Assembly: GCA_029212365.1 (NCBI GenBank) | Contig: JARGOC010000024.1 | Coordinates: 1 to 52,075 of the forward strand | Length of the DNA stretch: 52,075 nt | Reading direction: 5' to 3' | Origin: Roseovarius sp. | GTDB lineage: Bacteria; Pseudomonadota; Alphaproteobacteria; Rhodobacterales; Rhodobacteraceae | In this document: piece by piece, positions 16,068 to 24,631 of the stretch | Numbering within the stretch: the stretch's first letter is position 1 | Layout: every line of letters begins with the position of its first letter | Program-made: the position numbers and the translations under genes | The notes under the pieces: generated by a model | The model's database searches: none | Told to the model about the DNA's origin: nothing | The model's input: the letters and a program-made list of their open reading frames with translations, nothing else

Positions 16068-18143
16068 TTAACCGGCGATCAGCCCCATCTGCTCCAGCTT
16101 CAAGATCACCTGATGGGCACAGTTGTCAACATCTGCGCCTTCGGTTTCCACGCTCAGCTCAGGGTTTTGAGGAACATCATAAGGGTCTGAAATACCTGTG
16201 AATTCCTTGATTTTCCCTGCCCGCGCCAGCTTGTACAGGCCCTTGCGATCACGGCGTTCGCATTCTTCAATGGATGTCGCCACATGGCATTCCACAAAGG
16301 CACCGAACTCTTCAATGTCCTCACGCACGGCCCGGCGCGTTGTGGCATAAGGAGCGATTGGCGCACAGATGGCGATGCCGCCATTTTTGGTGATCTCAGA
16401 CGCCACATAGCCGATACGGCGGATGTTCAGATCGCGGTGTTCTTTGGAAAAACCCAACTCGGAGGAAAGGTTTTTGCGCACGATATCACCATCCAGCAAT
16501 GTCACCGGGCGTCCGCCCATTTCCATCAGCTTGACCATCAGAGCATTGGCAATCGTCGATTTCCCCGAGCCCGAAAAGCCGGTGAAAAACACAGTAAAGC
16601 CTTGGCTGGAGCGTGGTGGACGGGTGCGGCGCAGCTCGGTCACCACTTCGGGAAACGAGAACCACTCCGGAATTTCCAGACCCTCGGCCAGACGGCGACG
16701 CAGCTCAGTGCCCGAGATATTCAGGATCGTCACATCGTCTTTGTCGGCAATCTCATCGTTGGGCTCGTATTGGGCGCGTTCCTGCACATAGACCATATGC
16801 TTGAAATCCACCATTTCACAGCCGATGTCAGCCTGATTTTCGCGGTACAAATCCTGCGCATCGTAAGGTCCGTAAAAATCCTCGCCAGCAGAGTTCTTGC
16901 CGGGGCCGGCATGATCACGCCCAACGATGAAATGGGTGCAGCCATGGTTGGCGCGGATCAGCCCATGCCACACCGCCTCGCGGGGGCCGGCCATGCGCAT
17001 CGCCAGATTCAGCAGGCTCATCGTGGTCGTAGAGCCTGGATATTTGTCCAGCACTGCCTCGTAACAGCGCACGCGGGTAAAGTGATCCACATCGCCCGGC
17101 TTGGTCATACCCACGACAGGGTGGATCAGCAGGTTTGCTTCTACTTCACGCGCGGCGCGAAAGGTCAGTTCCTGATGCGCGCGGTGCAATGGGTTGCGGG
17201 TTTGAAAGGCCACAACCTTGCGCCAGCCCAGCTTGCGGAAATAGGCGCGCAGCTCGTTTGGGGTGTCGCGCCGAGCGCGGAAATCATAGTGCACAGGCTG
17301 CTGGATACCCACCACCGGGCCACCCAGATAAATCTTGCCCGCAGTATTATGCAGATAATTCACCGCCGGATGGGCATCATCATCGGCCCCAAACACCTTT
17401 TCGGCCTCATGGGCTTTATTGGGCGTCCAGCGATCAGTGACAGTCATCGTCGCCAGGATCACACCCTCCTGATCACGCAGGGCAATATCCTGGCCCAATT
17501 CGATCTCATCGGCAAAGGTCTCGGAGACATCCAGCGTGATGGGCATCGGCCAAAGCGTCCCATCGCTCAGGCGCATATCATCCACAACACCGTTGTAATC
17601 TGCCTCGGAGAGGAACCCTTTGAGCGGGTTAAATCCGCCATTCATCAACAGTTCAAGATCGCAAATCTGGCGCGGTGTCAGATCGTGGCTGATCAGCTCA
17701 GCTGCGTCGGCTTTCAGTTTTTGCGCACTCTCATGTGACACATATAGTTCGGGGATGGGGGCAAGGTTGTTCTGCACTAGTCTGGTCCTATGTTTGAGGG
17801 GGGCAAGTCCGCTCGTCGTGCCGGTCAACTCGGCATGAAGAGCATCGTATTCGTTGAATTTTCGGGCGAGAAACTGGTCGGTGAGGCGCATTTTTTCGGC
17901 CGCACCGCGCGGGGTGAGAGCGTAGGCATACCGCTGGCGTTTGTCCGGGCCGGGCCGGTCACTGATCTTGACCAAACCGGCACTGGCCGAACGACGCAAA
18001 AGCGCGTTCAAGCGGCCCAGCGAAATCCCGATCGCTTCGGCCGTGACGCGCTGCGATGCATCCGGCGCCAGATCCAACTGGCGCAGAAGGCGAAAGACTT
18101 GATCATCTTCCTGCAGGTTTGGTTTGGTCTCAGATACGGGCAT
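16068..18143 (-). CDS. sat-cysC: MarR-type DNA-binding domain fused to ATP sulfurylase and APS kinase
   Basis: The 691-aa protein has three parts. Residues about 12-107 match EPS-associated MarR-type regulators: a winged helix with SQRVTAEAIGISLGRLN, then YAYALTPRG and RLTDQFLARKFNEYDAL. Residues about 124-510 are ATP sulfurylase (QTRNPLHRAH at 314-323, GRDHAGPG at 408-415). Residues about 516-691 are APS kinase, with P-loop GFSGSGKST at 522-530 and DGDIVRK. The catalytic parts turn sulfate into APS and PAPS. A GTG at 17777 could start a separate sulfurylase, but the frame is unbroken, so a fusion is the simplest reading. A palindrome lies just upstream. Confidence 0.92.
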   Translation of the reverse strand: MPVSETKPNLQEDDQVFRLLRQLDLAPDASQRVTAEAIGISLGRLNALLRRSASAGLVKISDRPGPDKRQRYAYALTPRGAAEKMRLTDQFLARKFNEYDALHAELTGTTSGLAPLKHRTRLVQNNLAPIPELYVSHESAQKLKADAAELISHDLTPRQICDLELLMNGGFNPLKGFLSEADYNGVVDDMRLSDGTLWPMPITLDVSETFADEIELGQDIALRDQEGVILATMTVTDRWTPNKAHEAEKVFGADDDAHPAVNYLHNTAGKIYLGGPVVGIQQPVHYDFRARRDTPNELRAYFRKLGWRKVVAFQTRNPLHRAHQELTFRAAREVEANLLIHPVVGMTKPGDVDHFTRVRCYEAVLDKYPGSTTTMSLLNLAMRMAGPREAVWHGLIRANHGCTHFIVGRDHAGPGKNSAGEDFYGPYDAQDLYRENQADIGCEMVDFKHMVYVQERAQYEPNDEIADKDDVTILNISGTELRRRLAEGLEIPEWFSFPEVVTELRRTRPPRSSQGFTVFFTGFSGSGKSTIANALMVKLMEMGGRPVTLLDGDIVRKNLSSELGFSKEHRDLNIRRIGYVASEITKNGGIAICAPIAPYATTRRAVREDIEEFGAFVECHVATSIEECERRDRKGLYKLARAGKIKEFTGISDPYDVPQNPELSVETEGADVDNCAHQVILKLEQMGLIAG

Positions 18144-18159
18144 CGGGCATGGCTCAAAG

Positions 18160-18179
18160 TGTGTTCACGCATGAACACA
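18160..18179. promoter_or_regulatory. Perfect palindrome upstream of the MarR-sulfurylase-kinase gene
   Basis: Arms TGTGTTCA and TGAACACA are separated by CGCA, 17-36 nt before the start codon at 18143. The size and symmetry fit an operator for a dimeric winged-helix regulator. The N-terminal domain of the downstream product is the obvious candidate binder; this is inference. Confidence 0.6.
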
Positions 18180-18280
18180 TGCCACATTAAACGTGATCAG
18201 AAAAGAGCAAACCACGCCAAACGCACCCAAAGGCACAACTGTTGCCCTCAGATCACGCTTCGTTAAACGTTAATGCAATA

Positions 18281-19225
18281 TCAGTCGTCTTGCTCGGCCA
18301 GATACTTTTCAGCATCCAGAGCCGCCATGCAGCCCATTCCGGCGCTGGTCACGGCCTGACGATAGGTGTGATCCGTCAAATCGCCCGCAGCAAACAGGCC
18401 GGGGATAGACGTGCGTGTGCTGCCCGCCTCAACCTTCACATATTCACCGTGGTGCATCTCGACCTTACCTTTGACCAACTCATTGGCAGGCGCATGGCCG
18501 ATGGCGATGAACACACCCTTGCAGTCAATGTCCTGCGTCTCACCGGTTTGGGTGTGCTTCACCCGCACACCAGTCACGCCCTTAGGGTTGTCATCGCCCA
18601 GAACTTCTTCCAACTCGTGAAACCACAGAGGTTCAATCTTGGGATGCTTTAACAAACGGTTTTGCAGGATCTTCTCGGCACGCAATTCATCGCGCCGGTG
18701 AATCAACGTCACCTTTGATGCGAAATTCGTCAAAAACAGCGCCTCTTCCACTGCTGTGTTGCCGCCGCCGATCACCACGATCTCGGCACCGCGATAAAAG
18801 AACCCATCGCAAGTGGCACAAGCCGACACGCCAAAGCCTTTGAACGCCTCCTCCGAGGGCAATCCAAGCCATTTGGCCCGCGCGCCTGTCGCCAGAATCA
18901 CGGCATCGGCTGTGTAAGTCGTGCCGCTGTCGCCCTTGGCCACAAACGGGCGGCTCTCTGTGTCCAGATCGGTGATGATATCGCCAACAATATCGCAGCC
19001 CATCGCCTTGGCGTGGGCTTCCATCCGCACCATCAGATCCGGCCCCTGCACTTCTGTATCGCCGGGCCAGTTCTCGACCTCGGTGGTGGTGGTCAGCTGC
19101 CCACCCGGCTCAATCCCTTGCACCAGAACGGGTTCCAGCATTGCACGACTGGCATAAACTCCGGCGGTATAGCCGGCAGGGCCCGATCCGATGATCAGAA
19201 CGTGTGAGTGACGGGTCTCGGCCAT
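18281..19225 (-). CDS. trxB: Thioredoxin-disulfide reductase
   Basis: The 314-aa flavoprotein passes electrons from NADPH to thioredoxin. FAD-binding GSGPAG (13-18), the redox CATC (136-139), NADPH-binding [10 protein letters not shown], and the C-terminal FAAGDLTD motif are all present. The length is normal. It is divergent from an Lrp-family gene. A 7-bp hairpin (19290-19316) lies in the leader about 65 nt upstream of the start. Confidence 0.97.
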   Translation of the reverse strand: MAETRHSHVLIIGSGPAGYTAGVYASRAMLEPVLVQGIEPGGQLTTTTEVENWPGDTEVQGPDLMVRMEAHAKAMGCDIVGDIITDLDTESRPFVAKGDSGTTYTADAVILATGARAKWLGLPSEEAFKGFGVSACATCDGFFYRGAEIVVIGGGNTAVEEALFLTNFASKVTLIHRRDELRAEKILQNRLLKHPKIEPLWFHELEEVLGDDNPKGVTGVRVKHTQTGETQDIDCKGVFIAIGHAPANELVKGKVEMHHGEYVKVEAGSTRTSIPGLFAAGDLTDHTYRQAVTSAGMGCMAALDAEKYLAEQDD

Positions 19226-19289
19226 GGGGCGCCCTTTCCTGATGGAGCATAAGTTCCCGGCAGATATAGCGAGGCCAACCGCAGCTTAA

Positions 19290-19316
19290 AACCCCTCGTG
19301 GTTCGGTGAAGGGGTT
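19290..19316. other. Hairpin in the trxB/lrp divergent region
   Basis: Arms AACCCCT (19290-19296) and AGGGGTT (19310-19316) with a 13-nt loop. No U run follows on the trxB side, so it is more likely a leader structure than a terminator. Confidence 0.35.
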
Positions 19317-19368
19317 GGGGGGCAAGAATTATAGTTGTGAAATGATCTTGCGCTCAGGCGAAACTTTA

Positions 19369-19396
19369 TTGCGCAAGTTAGCCGTTCTGCTATAAC
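19369..19396 (+). promoter_or_regulatory. Candidate sigma-70 promoter of the Lrp-family gene
   Basis: TTGCGC (19369-19374) and TATAAC (19391-19396) are spaced by 16 bp, about 30 bp before the start codon, and GGAG follows at about 19413. Identified by eye only. Confidence 0.45.
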
Positions 19397-19425
19397 AACC
19401 GCGAATTTCAATGGAGTAAACACGC

Positions 19426-19926
19426 ATGGCCACATCTCGTCTGGATGAGATAGATCGCAAGATATTGGCCGAATTGCAGGCCGATGGCCGTATGACCAAT
19501 GTGGAGTTGGCCAAACGTGTAGGGATTTCAGCCCCACCTTGCCTGCGTCGTGTGCGTACGTTGGAGGATGCCGGTTACATCCGGGGCTATCACGCCGATG
19601 TAGACCCGCGCAAATTGGGCTTCGAAGTGCAGGTGTTTGCCATGGTCGGCCTGCAAAGCCAGGCCGAGGTTGATTTGTCAGCCTTCGAAGAACGATGCAA
19701 CGGTTGGCCGCTGGTACGCGAGTGTCACATGCTGAATGGCGAGGTTGATTTCATTCTGAAATGCGTGGCCCCGGATTTATCGACGTTTCAGACCTTTTTG
19801 ACCGAAGACCTGACCGCCGCTGACAACGTGGTCAGCGTGAAAACCTCGCTGGTTATCCGCGGCGCCAAGGACGAACCGGGCGTCCCGTTTGAGGTTCTGG
19901 AAGAACGCCTCAACCGGAACGCCTGA
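19426..19926 (+). CDS. Lrp/AsnC-family transcriptional regulator
   Basis: The 166-aa protein has an N-terminal helix-turn-helix (LDEIDRKILAELQADGRMTNVELAKRVG split over residues 6-33) and a C-terminal RAM ligand-binding domain with YHADVDPRKLGF and GEVDFILKCVA. Such proteins sense amino acids and form octamers. Its place opposite trxB suggests it may act on the shared region. The target is unknown. Confidence 0.92.
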   Translation: MATSRLDEIDRKILAELQADGRMTNVELAKRVGISAPPCLRRVRTLEDAGYIRGYHADVDPRKLGFEVQVFAMVGLQSQAEVDLSAFEERCNGWPLVRECHMLNGEVDFILKCVAPDLSTFQTFLTEDLTAADNVVSVKTSLVIRGAKDEPGVPFEVLEERLNRNA

Positions 19927-19976
19927 AATACCCGACTACGCCGGAATCGATGAGACCAAAGAAGGGCGAAGCGCGC

Positions 19977-20765
19977 TCAGGCCACTTCCAGCCCATTGGG
20001 AGCAACCAGTGGTTTGCGCTGACAGCACAGTCGTCCAAAATCCGCTGGCTCATGAATATGCGGGAACAGTGACAAAAACAGTGACAGCATGTTTTGCCCC
20101 ATATTGCGCTGGAAATTCTCACCGGGATGGAAGGTTTCCAAATCCAGACCATTGGCCTGAATCGTAGAGTGACGCGGCAGGCACAGGTGATACACATCCA
20201 CCGGGCTAGGCGGCACAATATCGATGACGCTCATCCCATCGGACAGTTGGTTGACCGGCACCAAAACCGGCTCTTGCTCGGACAACACAGGGCCTGCTTT
20301 TAGCATCCGTGCGCCGGGGCCGACCATCAGGTCACGTTCGGGGCGGGTAAATCCAAAACTGTTGGACATGATTCGCGTCATCCGCGCGTCATGTGCAGTG
20401 GTTTCGGCAAATTTGGGTACAACTTTCATTGACCCCACCCACAACAGACGTTGCGAGCCATGATCACGCGTGATCAGTTTCATGCCCGGCTCAAGATCTT
20501 CCACCGCGATGGGACCGCGAGTTGTGGTGATCAAGCTGCCATGGGCAAAGGCAGAAAATGCCGCTTCAAACATCGGCACAGCAGGGCCGATATGTTCGGC
20601 GCGGCGCACAGATCCGTCAGGTTGGAGAGAGGCAACCTCGAATTTGCGCATGACCACCGAAGATCGCTTGGGCTGAGGTTTTGCCTCATTCCCAAGCGAG
20701 CCTCGGCGAGACCTGAGTTGGAGATCGTAGTCGCCCGAAACGCGGGGCATGGAGGGTACAGACAT
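19977..20765 (-). CDS. Hint-domain protein lacking the splicing cysteine
   Basis: The 262-aa protein has a Hint (hedgehog/intein-like) module from about residue 70 to 205: the pattern G-S-L-I-T-T-x-R-G-P-I-x-V-E-D-L-x-P-G matches the Hint N-terminus, TTAHDARMTRI resembles block B, and PVDVYHL fits the end. The catalytic first cysteine before the FxxG position is replaced by alanine (FSAFAHGSL), so self-cleavage is not expected. Proteins of this type are common in Rhodobacterales and their role is unknown. There is no signal peptide. Confidence 0.78.
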   Translation of the reverse strand: MSVPSMPRVSGDYDLQLRSRRGSLGNEAKPQPKRSSVVMRKFEVASLQPDGSVRRAEHIGPAVPMFEAAFSAFAHGSLITTTRGPIAVEDLEPGMKLITRDHGSQRLLWVGSMKVVPKFAETTAHDARMTRIMSNSFGFTRPERDLMVGPGARMLKAGPVLSEQEPVLVPVNQLSDGMSVIDIVPPSPVDVYHLCLPRHSTIQANGLDLETFHPGENFQRNMGQNMLSLFLSLFPHIHEPADFGRLCCQRKPLVAPNGLEVA

Positions 20766-20934
20766 GGTGCGTCACCTTAATCTAAGGATCGTCACATCTT
20801 CGTCGGCCCCCACCGACAACGACAGAAGGACTGTCGATTTCTTCACAAGATGCCTCACCATGAACAATGGAACATGTATTGGTCAAATTGTCGGGCTTTA
20901 TGTTCCGGGATTGTGAATAACCTTCGTCATTCGT

Positions 20935-20949
20935 CCGGATTGTTTCCAG
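20935..20949 (+). repeat. Direct repeat, copy 1
   Basis: CCGGATTGTTTCCAG, identical to 21452-21466. Both copies are followed within about 30 bp by a similar GGCCGC...ATTTGC segment. Confidence 0.7.
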
Positions 20950-21020
20950 ATCATGATCAAGGCCGCCACATTTGCCATTTCTGCACCCCGAATCAGAACG
21001 GGAAATTAGAAAGAAGACTC

Positions 21021-21055
21021 AAAACGGGCCGCTCGGTAAAAGAACGGCCCGTTTT
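21021..21055. terminator. Strong bidirectional terminator
   Basis: Perfect 11-bp arms AAAACGGGCCG (21021-21031) and CGGCCCGTTTT (21045-21055). On the minus strand it lies 50 nt downstream of the candidate 43-aa gene. Confidence 0.9.
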
Positions 21056-21104
21056 GAACTCGGGAAACGAAAACTCGTTAAGATTTCGCTTGAGGTAGTC
21101 GCGC

Positions 21105-21236
21105 TTAGGCAGTTCTGCGCAATGTGTGTTTTTCAATCGGGCCACATCTTGTGCAGCGCACGCAACGCTGGAATGGCATCGCCGGGATATCCTGCTTGCT
21201 GGCTTCGATCACTGATTTCATCCAACGCTTTTTCAT
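21105..21236 (-). CDS. Candidate 43-aa small protein
   Basis: A short frame starts at ATG 21236, with GAGGA about 9 nt upstream, and ends with TAA at 21105. The product is basic (starts MKKRWMKSVIEAS, then AMPFQRCVRC and three more Arg/Lys pairs). It has three cysteines, two of them in CVRCTRC, which could bind a metal. A strong terminator lies 50 nt downstream. The N-terminus resembles small uncharacterised Rhodobacterales proteins as I remember them; this needs a search. No function is proposed. Confidence 0.5.
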   Translation of the reverse strand: MKKRWMKSVIEASKQDIPAMPFQRCVRCTRCGPIEKHTLRRTA

Positions 21237-21512
21237 CTGTCTCATCCTCGATTGCTATGTCCGGGAGACCGGGTTTGTTTGCTATGGGTCCAACATGACG
21301 GAGGTTTGAGGCCGAGTTTAGGCTGCAAAATGTAAAAATATGTTTTCCATCAAGAAACTCTCTTTCGATTAAGGCGAGGGGTCACATAAGCCATAAGTGT
21401 CTGATTTATTAAAATTATACTCGCATCACAGCGCTAATACAGCCAAATTAGCCGGATTGTTTCCAGTCTTTGGGGCAATCATGTGTCACAATAGGCCGCA
21501 TTTGCGCCGGGT
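21237..21512. other. AT-rich intergenic stretch
   Basis: These 276 bp run between pgeF (which ends at 21513) and the small gene. The centre (21320-21420) is markedly AT-rich and may hold the promoter of the 43-aa gene further left. It contains direct repeat copy 2 (21452-21466). Confidence 0.45.
21452..21466 (+). repeat. Direct repeat, copy 2
   Basis: Identical to 20935-20949 and in the same orientation; the pair brackets the small gene and its terminator. Confidence 0.7.
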
Positions 21513-22268
21513 TCAGAGCCGGATCACCGAAATCAACCGGCCATAATCCGCCTCGCCTGAATGTGTTGCCCGGCGGTACGAAAAAAACCGCGTGTCGTCC
21601 GCGTATGTGCAATGGCGGGTCCATTCTGCCTGCCCCACACCCGCAAGGCGCAACCGGTGCAACCCATAGCCCGGCAGATCAAACAAATAGCGATCCCCTT
21701 CACCATTGATGAAAAACCGCGCGTTGTGATCGTCCTGTTCTAGAAAACTATCAAGAAACTCAGGCCCGACCTCATAGTTGGCCTGACTGATGGATGGGCC
21801 GATCACGGCGTGAATATCCTCAGCGTGGGCGCCAAGCGCCTGCATCGCCTCGATTGTCGCCTCAAGCACACCGTCCACAGCGCCGCGCCATCCGGCATGG
21901 GCCGCGCCCACAACACCGGCCTTGGCATCACCAAACAACACCGGCTGACAATCAGCGGTCAGTATCGCCAGCGCCACACCGGGGGTTGCCGAAACCATCG
22001 CATCGGCCTTGGGGCGCTCAGCCATCGGCCCGCTAACCTCAACAACAGTCGCCGAATGCACCTGATGCACACTGACCAGATTTTCCGGCTCAAGCTGCAT
22101 TGCTTTGGCCACTCGGGCACGGTTGATCTTGACCACCTCGGAAATATCCGAAGACCCCTGCCCACAGTTAAGCCCCGAGAACACACCCGAAGATGCGCCG
22201 CCCTTGCGGGTGAAAAACCCATGCCGGGCGGGCAACAGACTGTCAGAGGTCAGAATTTCCAGGGTCAT
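21513..22268 (-). CDS. pgeF: Polyphenol oxidase / purine nucleoside phosphorylase (YfiH, DUF152) family
   Basis: The 251-aa protein has the family's metal-binding residues: NCGQGSSD, the ADCQPV cysteine motif, AHAGWRGAVDGV with its histidine, and the C-terminal RHCTYAD. E. coli YfiH hydrolyses wrongly built UDP-MurNAc peptides and other members cleave purine nucleosides. Its start overlaps the midA stop by 4 nt (ATGA), so it is the last gene of lgt-midA-pgeF. Confidence 0.9.
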   Translation of the reverse strand: MTLEILTSDSLLPARHGFFTRKGGASSGVFSGLNCGQGSSDISEVVKINRARVAKAMQLEPENLVSVHQVHSATVVEVSGPMAERPKADAMVSATPGVALAILTADCQPVLFGDAKAGVVGAAHAGWRGAVDGVLEATIEAMQALGAHAEDIHAVIGPSISQANYEVGPEFLDSFLEQDDHNARFFINGEGDRYLFDLPGYGLHRLRLAGVGQAEWTRHCTYADDTRFFSYRRATHSGEADYGRLISVIRL

Positions 22269-23326
22269 GGCTCCAGTCCTGGCGGCGCAGTGCCGCCCTG
22301 CGGATAAAGTCCGAGTACTTTGAACAGAGTTCCCATTTCTGCCGGGTGGGTCAAGCGCCGATGTGCGGCAATATGGCTCTCAAGCGCCTCGCCCTGTAGT
22401 TTTTGCGCCAGAGCTTCGGCGCGGGCGGTGATACCCAGTCGTTCCAGAAATACACCTTGCGGGGTGAGCCGCGTGTGAGCGCAGGGCGCTGCGACGGCCA
22501 GGGCCTCAAAATCCACATGAGCGCTCAAATCCGCCTCGCCGGGCGCGTCAAGTAACCCCGTGGGTTCGTGCCCCTGCACGGCCTGCACCGTATCACCCAA
22601 AGAGTGCCAGTCACCATAATCCACGATCAGCGCGCAACCACCCTGGGTCTGAATGCGGGTGCCAATCGCCTCGGCCAGCATTTGCCCGACGGGTGAAAAC
22701 TCTACGACGTCCTGCGGTTTGGTGTCTTGCAGGCGGTGCTCTAATGCGGGCATCTGAGTCTCTTGGTTCAATCCAAGGCTCAAAGCATCCTCCTTCAGCC
22801 CGATGCGCCGTTCGCACCATCCCCCGTCGCTACGTTCAACCTGTCGCACGGGCAAGGCATCAAAGAACTCGTTGGCAATCAAGTACAGCGGCCCCTCGGG
22901 TACTGTCTCAAACCCGATATGCCAGGTTGGATCAAACCCGTCCAAGCGGTCCTTCTGGGCACCGCGCAACGGGTCTGAGCCTTCGATCAAATGCAGCTCA
23001 GCCGCAGCCAGAAACCCCGGCACGGATTTGGTGGCACGCAGGGCATCGCCCATTAATGTGCCCCGTCCCGGCCCGGCCTCGAGCAACACAAACCGATCTG
23101 GCGCGCCCTGGTCCAGCCAGCATTGCGCCAGTGACAGCCCGATAAGTTCACCAAACATCTGGCTGATCTCCGGCGCAGTGGTGAAATCGCCCACCGTGCC
23201 CAAAGGATCTCGCGTGGTGTAATAGCCCAACTCGGGGTGCATCAGGCACTGGCCCATGTAGTCTGCCATGCTCAGCGGGCCATTGGCCATGATCTGCTCA
23301 GCCAGTTGTTTGGCCAGCGGTGTCAT
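22265..23326 (-). CDS. midA: MidA/NDUFAF7-family SAM-dependent methyltransferase
   Basis: The 353-aa protein belongs to DUF185. In mitochondria the relative NDUFAF7 methylates an arginine of complex I during assembly. Motifs include [27 protein letters not shown] (SAM binding), [13 protein letters not shown] and LIVDYGD. ATG at 23326 (MTPLAKQL) gives the family N-terminus and overlaps the lgt stop as ATGA; the open frame continues another 33 codons inside lgt antisense. Confidence 0.93.
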   Translation of the reverse strand: MTPLAKQLAEQIMANGPLSMADYMGQCLMHPELGYYTTRDPLGTVGDFTTAPEISQMFGELIGLSLAQCWLDQGAPDRFVLLEAGPGRGTLMGDALRATKSVPGFLAAAELHLIEGSDPLRGAQKDRLDGFDPTWHIGFETVPEGPLYLIANEFFDALPVRQVERSDGGWCERRIGLKEDALSLGLNQETQMPALEHRLQDTKPQDVVEFSPVGQMLAEAIGTRIQTQGGCALIVDYGDWHSLGDTVQAVQGHEPTGLLDAPGEADLSAHVDFEALAVAAPCAHTRLTPQGVFLERLGITARAEALAQKLQGEALESHIAAHRRLTHPAEMGTLFKVLGLYPQGGTAPPGLEP

Positions 23327-24237
23327 GGCTGGCGCCGCGCACTGAGGGCAAACCCCAATCCGATGGCGATCATCGGCAACGATAGGATTTGCCCCATGGT
23401 CAGGCCATATTCGCCCAATTGCCACGCATAGCCCAGTGGGTTGCCGGGGCCGGTGAACTGGTAATCCGGCTGGCGCACAAACTCGACGACAAAGCGCGCC
23501 AGGCCATACCCAGTGAGGAATATCCCCATGATCCGCCCACGCGCCTTGAGCGCATCACACCGGTAGACCAGCCACAACGCCAGCACCGCCAGCACGGCCC
23601 CCTCCAGCATCGCCTGATAGAGCTGCGATGGATGACGCGCCACTTCGGTGCCGGTATAAAACCACTCACCCGCCACCGCACAGCCCTGATAGGCCACATC
23701 GCGGCACATGACAGGAAACTTCATTGCCCAAGGCAGATCGGTGGCCCGGCCATACAGCTCGGCATTGATGAAATTGGCCAAACGGCCCAGCATCAGCCCG
23801 ACAGGCACAGCCATCGCCAGCGCATCCCCCATGGAGCGTTTCGAGATCCCGGCCCGCTGTGCAAACACCCACGCCGCGATGATGACCCCCAACAGGCCAC
23901 CATGAAACGACATACCGCCATCCCAGACCCGTAAAACCTTGACCGGGTCTTGCAGGTATTGGCCCAGATCATAAAACAGCACGAACCCCATGCGCCCACC
24001 GACTATGATGCCAATAATGATCCAAGTCAGCAGGTCCTCGACCTGCTTTTCATCCATCGGCGCAGTATCACCGGGCCATAGATCAGCGCGCCGCACAGCG
24101 CGCACGATCAGCCGCCAGCCAATCAAAATGCCCGCAATATAGGCCAGCGCATACCAGCGCAGGGCAAACTCCATGCCAAAGAGAGATATCGAGAAAATCT
24201 CGGGCGATATTTCGGGGAAAGGGATTAAGGCCTGCAT
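23323..24237 (-). CDS. lgt: Prolipoprotein diacylglyceryl transferase
   Basis: It transfers diacylglycerol to the lipobox cysteine of prolipoproteins in the inner membrane. The 304-aa protein has seven hydrophobic segments. Family motifs are visible: [50 protein letters not shown] and RHPSQLYQ. It is the first gene of lgt-midA-pgeF and is divergent from ubiK. Confidence 0.97.
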   Translation of the reverse strand: MQALIPFPEISPEIFSISLFGMEFALRWYALAYIAGILIGWRLIVRAVRRADLWPGDTAPMDEKQVEDLLTWIIIGIIVGGRMGFVLFYDLGQYLQDPVKVLRVWDGGMSFHGGLLGVIIAAWVFAQRAGISKRSMGDALAMAVPVGLMLGRLANFINAELYGRATDLPWAMKFPVMCRDVAYQGCAVAGEWFYTGTEVARHPSQLYQAMLEGAVLAVLALWLVYRCDALKARGRIMGIFLTGYGLARFVVEFVRQPDYQFTGPGNPLGYAWQLGEYGLTMGQILSLPMIAIGLGFALSARRQP

Positions 24238-24334
24238 GATTTCACCTCTGACTATTGTGTGGTGGCAAAGTCAACCTTGTCGCCATCACTTTTGCGCCCC
24301 ATATAGGGGTTAACCGATGCAGCCGGAGGCCATT

Positions 24335-24580
24335 ATGCAGACCCGCAACAAAGTGCTTGATGATATTTCACAACTGATGACCAACGCCATGGGCGTGGCG
24401 CAAGGGGCCAAGACCGAGGCCGAAACGGCGATGAAATCCATGTTGGACCGCTGGTTGGCAGACCGTGATTTTGTGACGCGCGAAGAATTTGATGCGGTGC
24501 GGGCCATGGCGCAAAAGGCCCGCGAAGAGAACGACGCCCTGAAGGCACGGCTGGATGCGCTGGAAACACCCAAGAAATAA
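24335..24580 (+). CDS. ubiK: Ubiquinone biosynthesis accessory factor UbiK family (BMFP)
   Basis: The 81-aa protein starts MQTRNKVLDDIS, ends in a coiled coil (about residues 48-77, VTREEFDAV onwards) and lacks a membrane segment. UbiK helps the UbiJ lipid-binding protein in ubiquinone synthesis. GGAGG at 24325-24329 fixes ATG at 24335 over the in-frame ATG at 24317. Confidence 0.85.
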   Translation: MQTRNKVLDDISQLMTNAMGVAQGAKTEAETAMKSMLDRWLADRDFVTREEFDAVRAMAQKAREENDALKARLDALETPKK

Positions 24581-24631
24581 ATCCCGCGTTCAACCTACCT
24601 GAACATGGCCCGCGCAGGCCGGTGGCGCGGA

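Larger units (their letters stand above)
20766..21104. other. Gap without a recognised protein gene
   Basis: These 339 bp hold the Hint-gene promoter region, one copy of a 15-bp direct repeat (20935-20949) and a strong terminator (21021-21055) that belongs to the small gene on its right. A plus-strand frame at 20850-21098 lacks coding character. Confidence 0.5.

Noticed and set aside
16284..17738. 484-codon plus-strand open frame
   Set aside because: Antisense to the sulfurylase/kinase gene; a by-product of codon bias.
17775..18143. Separate MarR gene followed by an independent sulfurylase starting at GTG 17777
   Set aside because: No stop codon separates the parts and no good ribosome-binding site precedes the GTG; kept only as an alternative.
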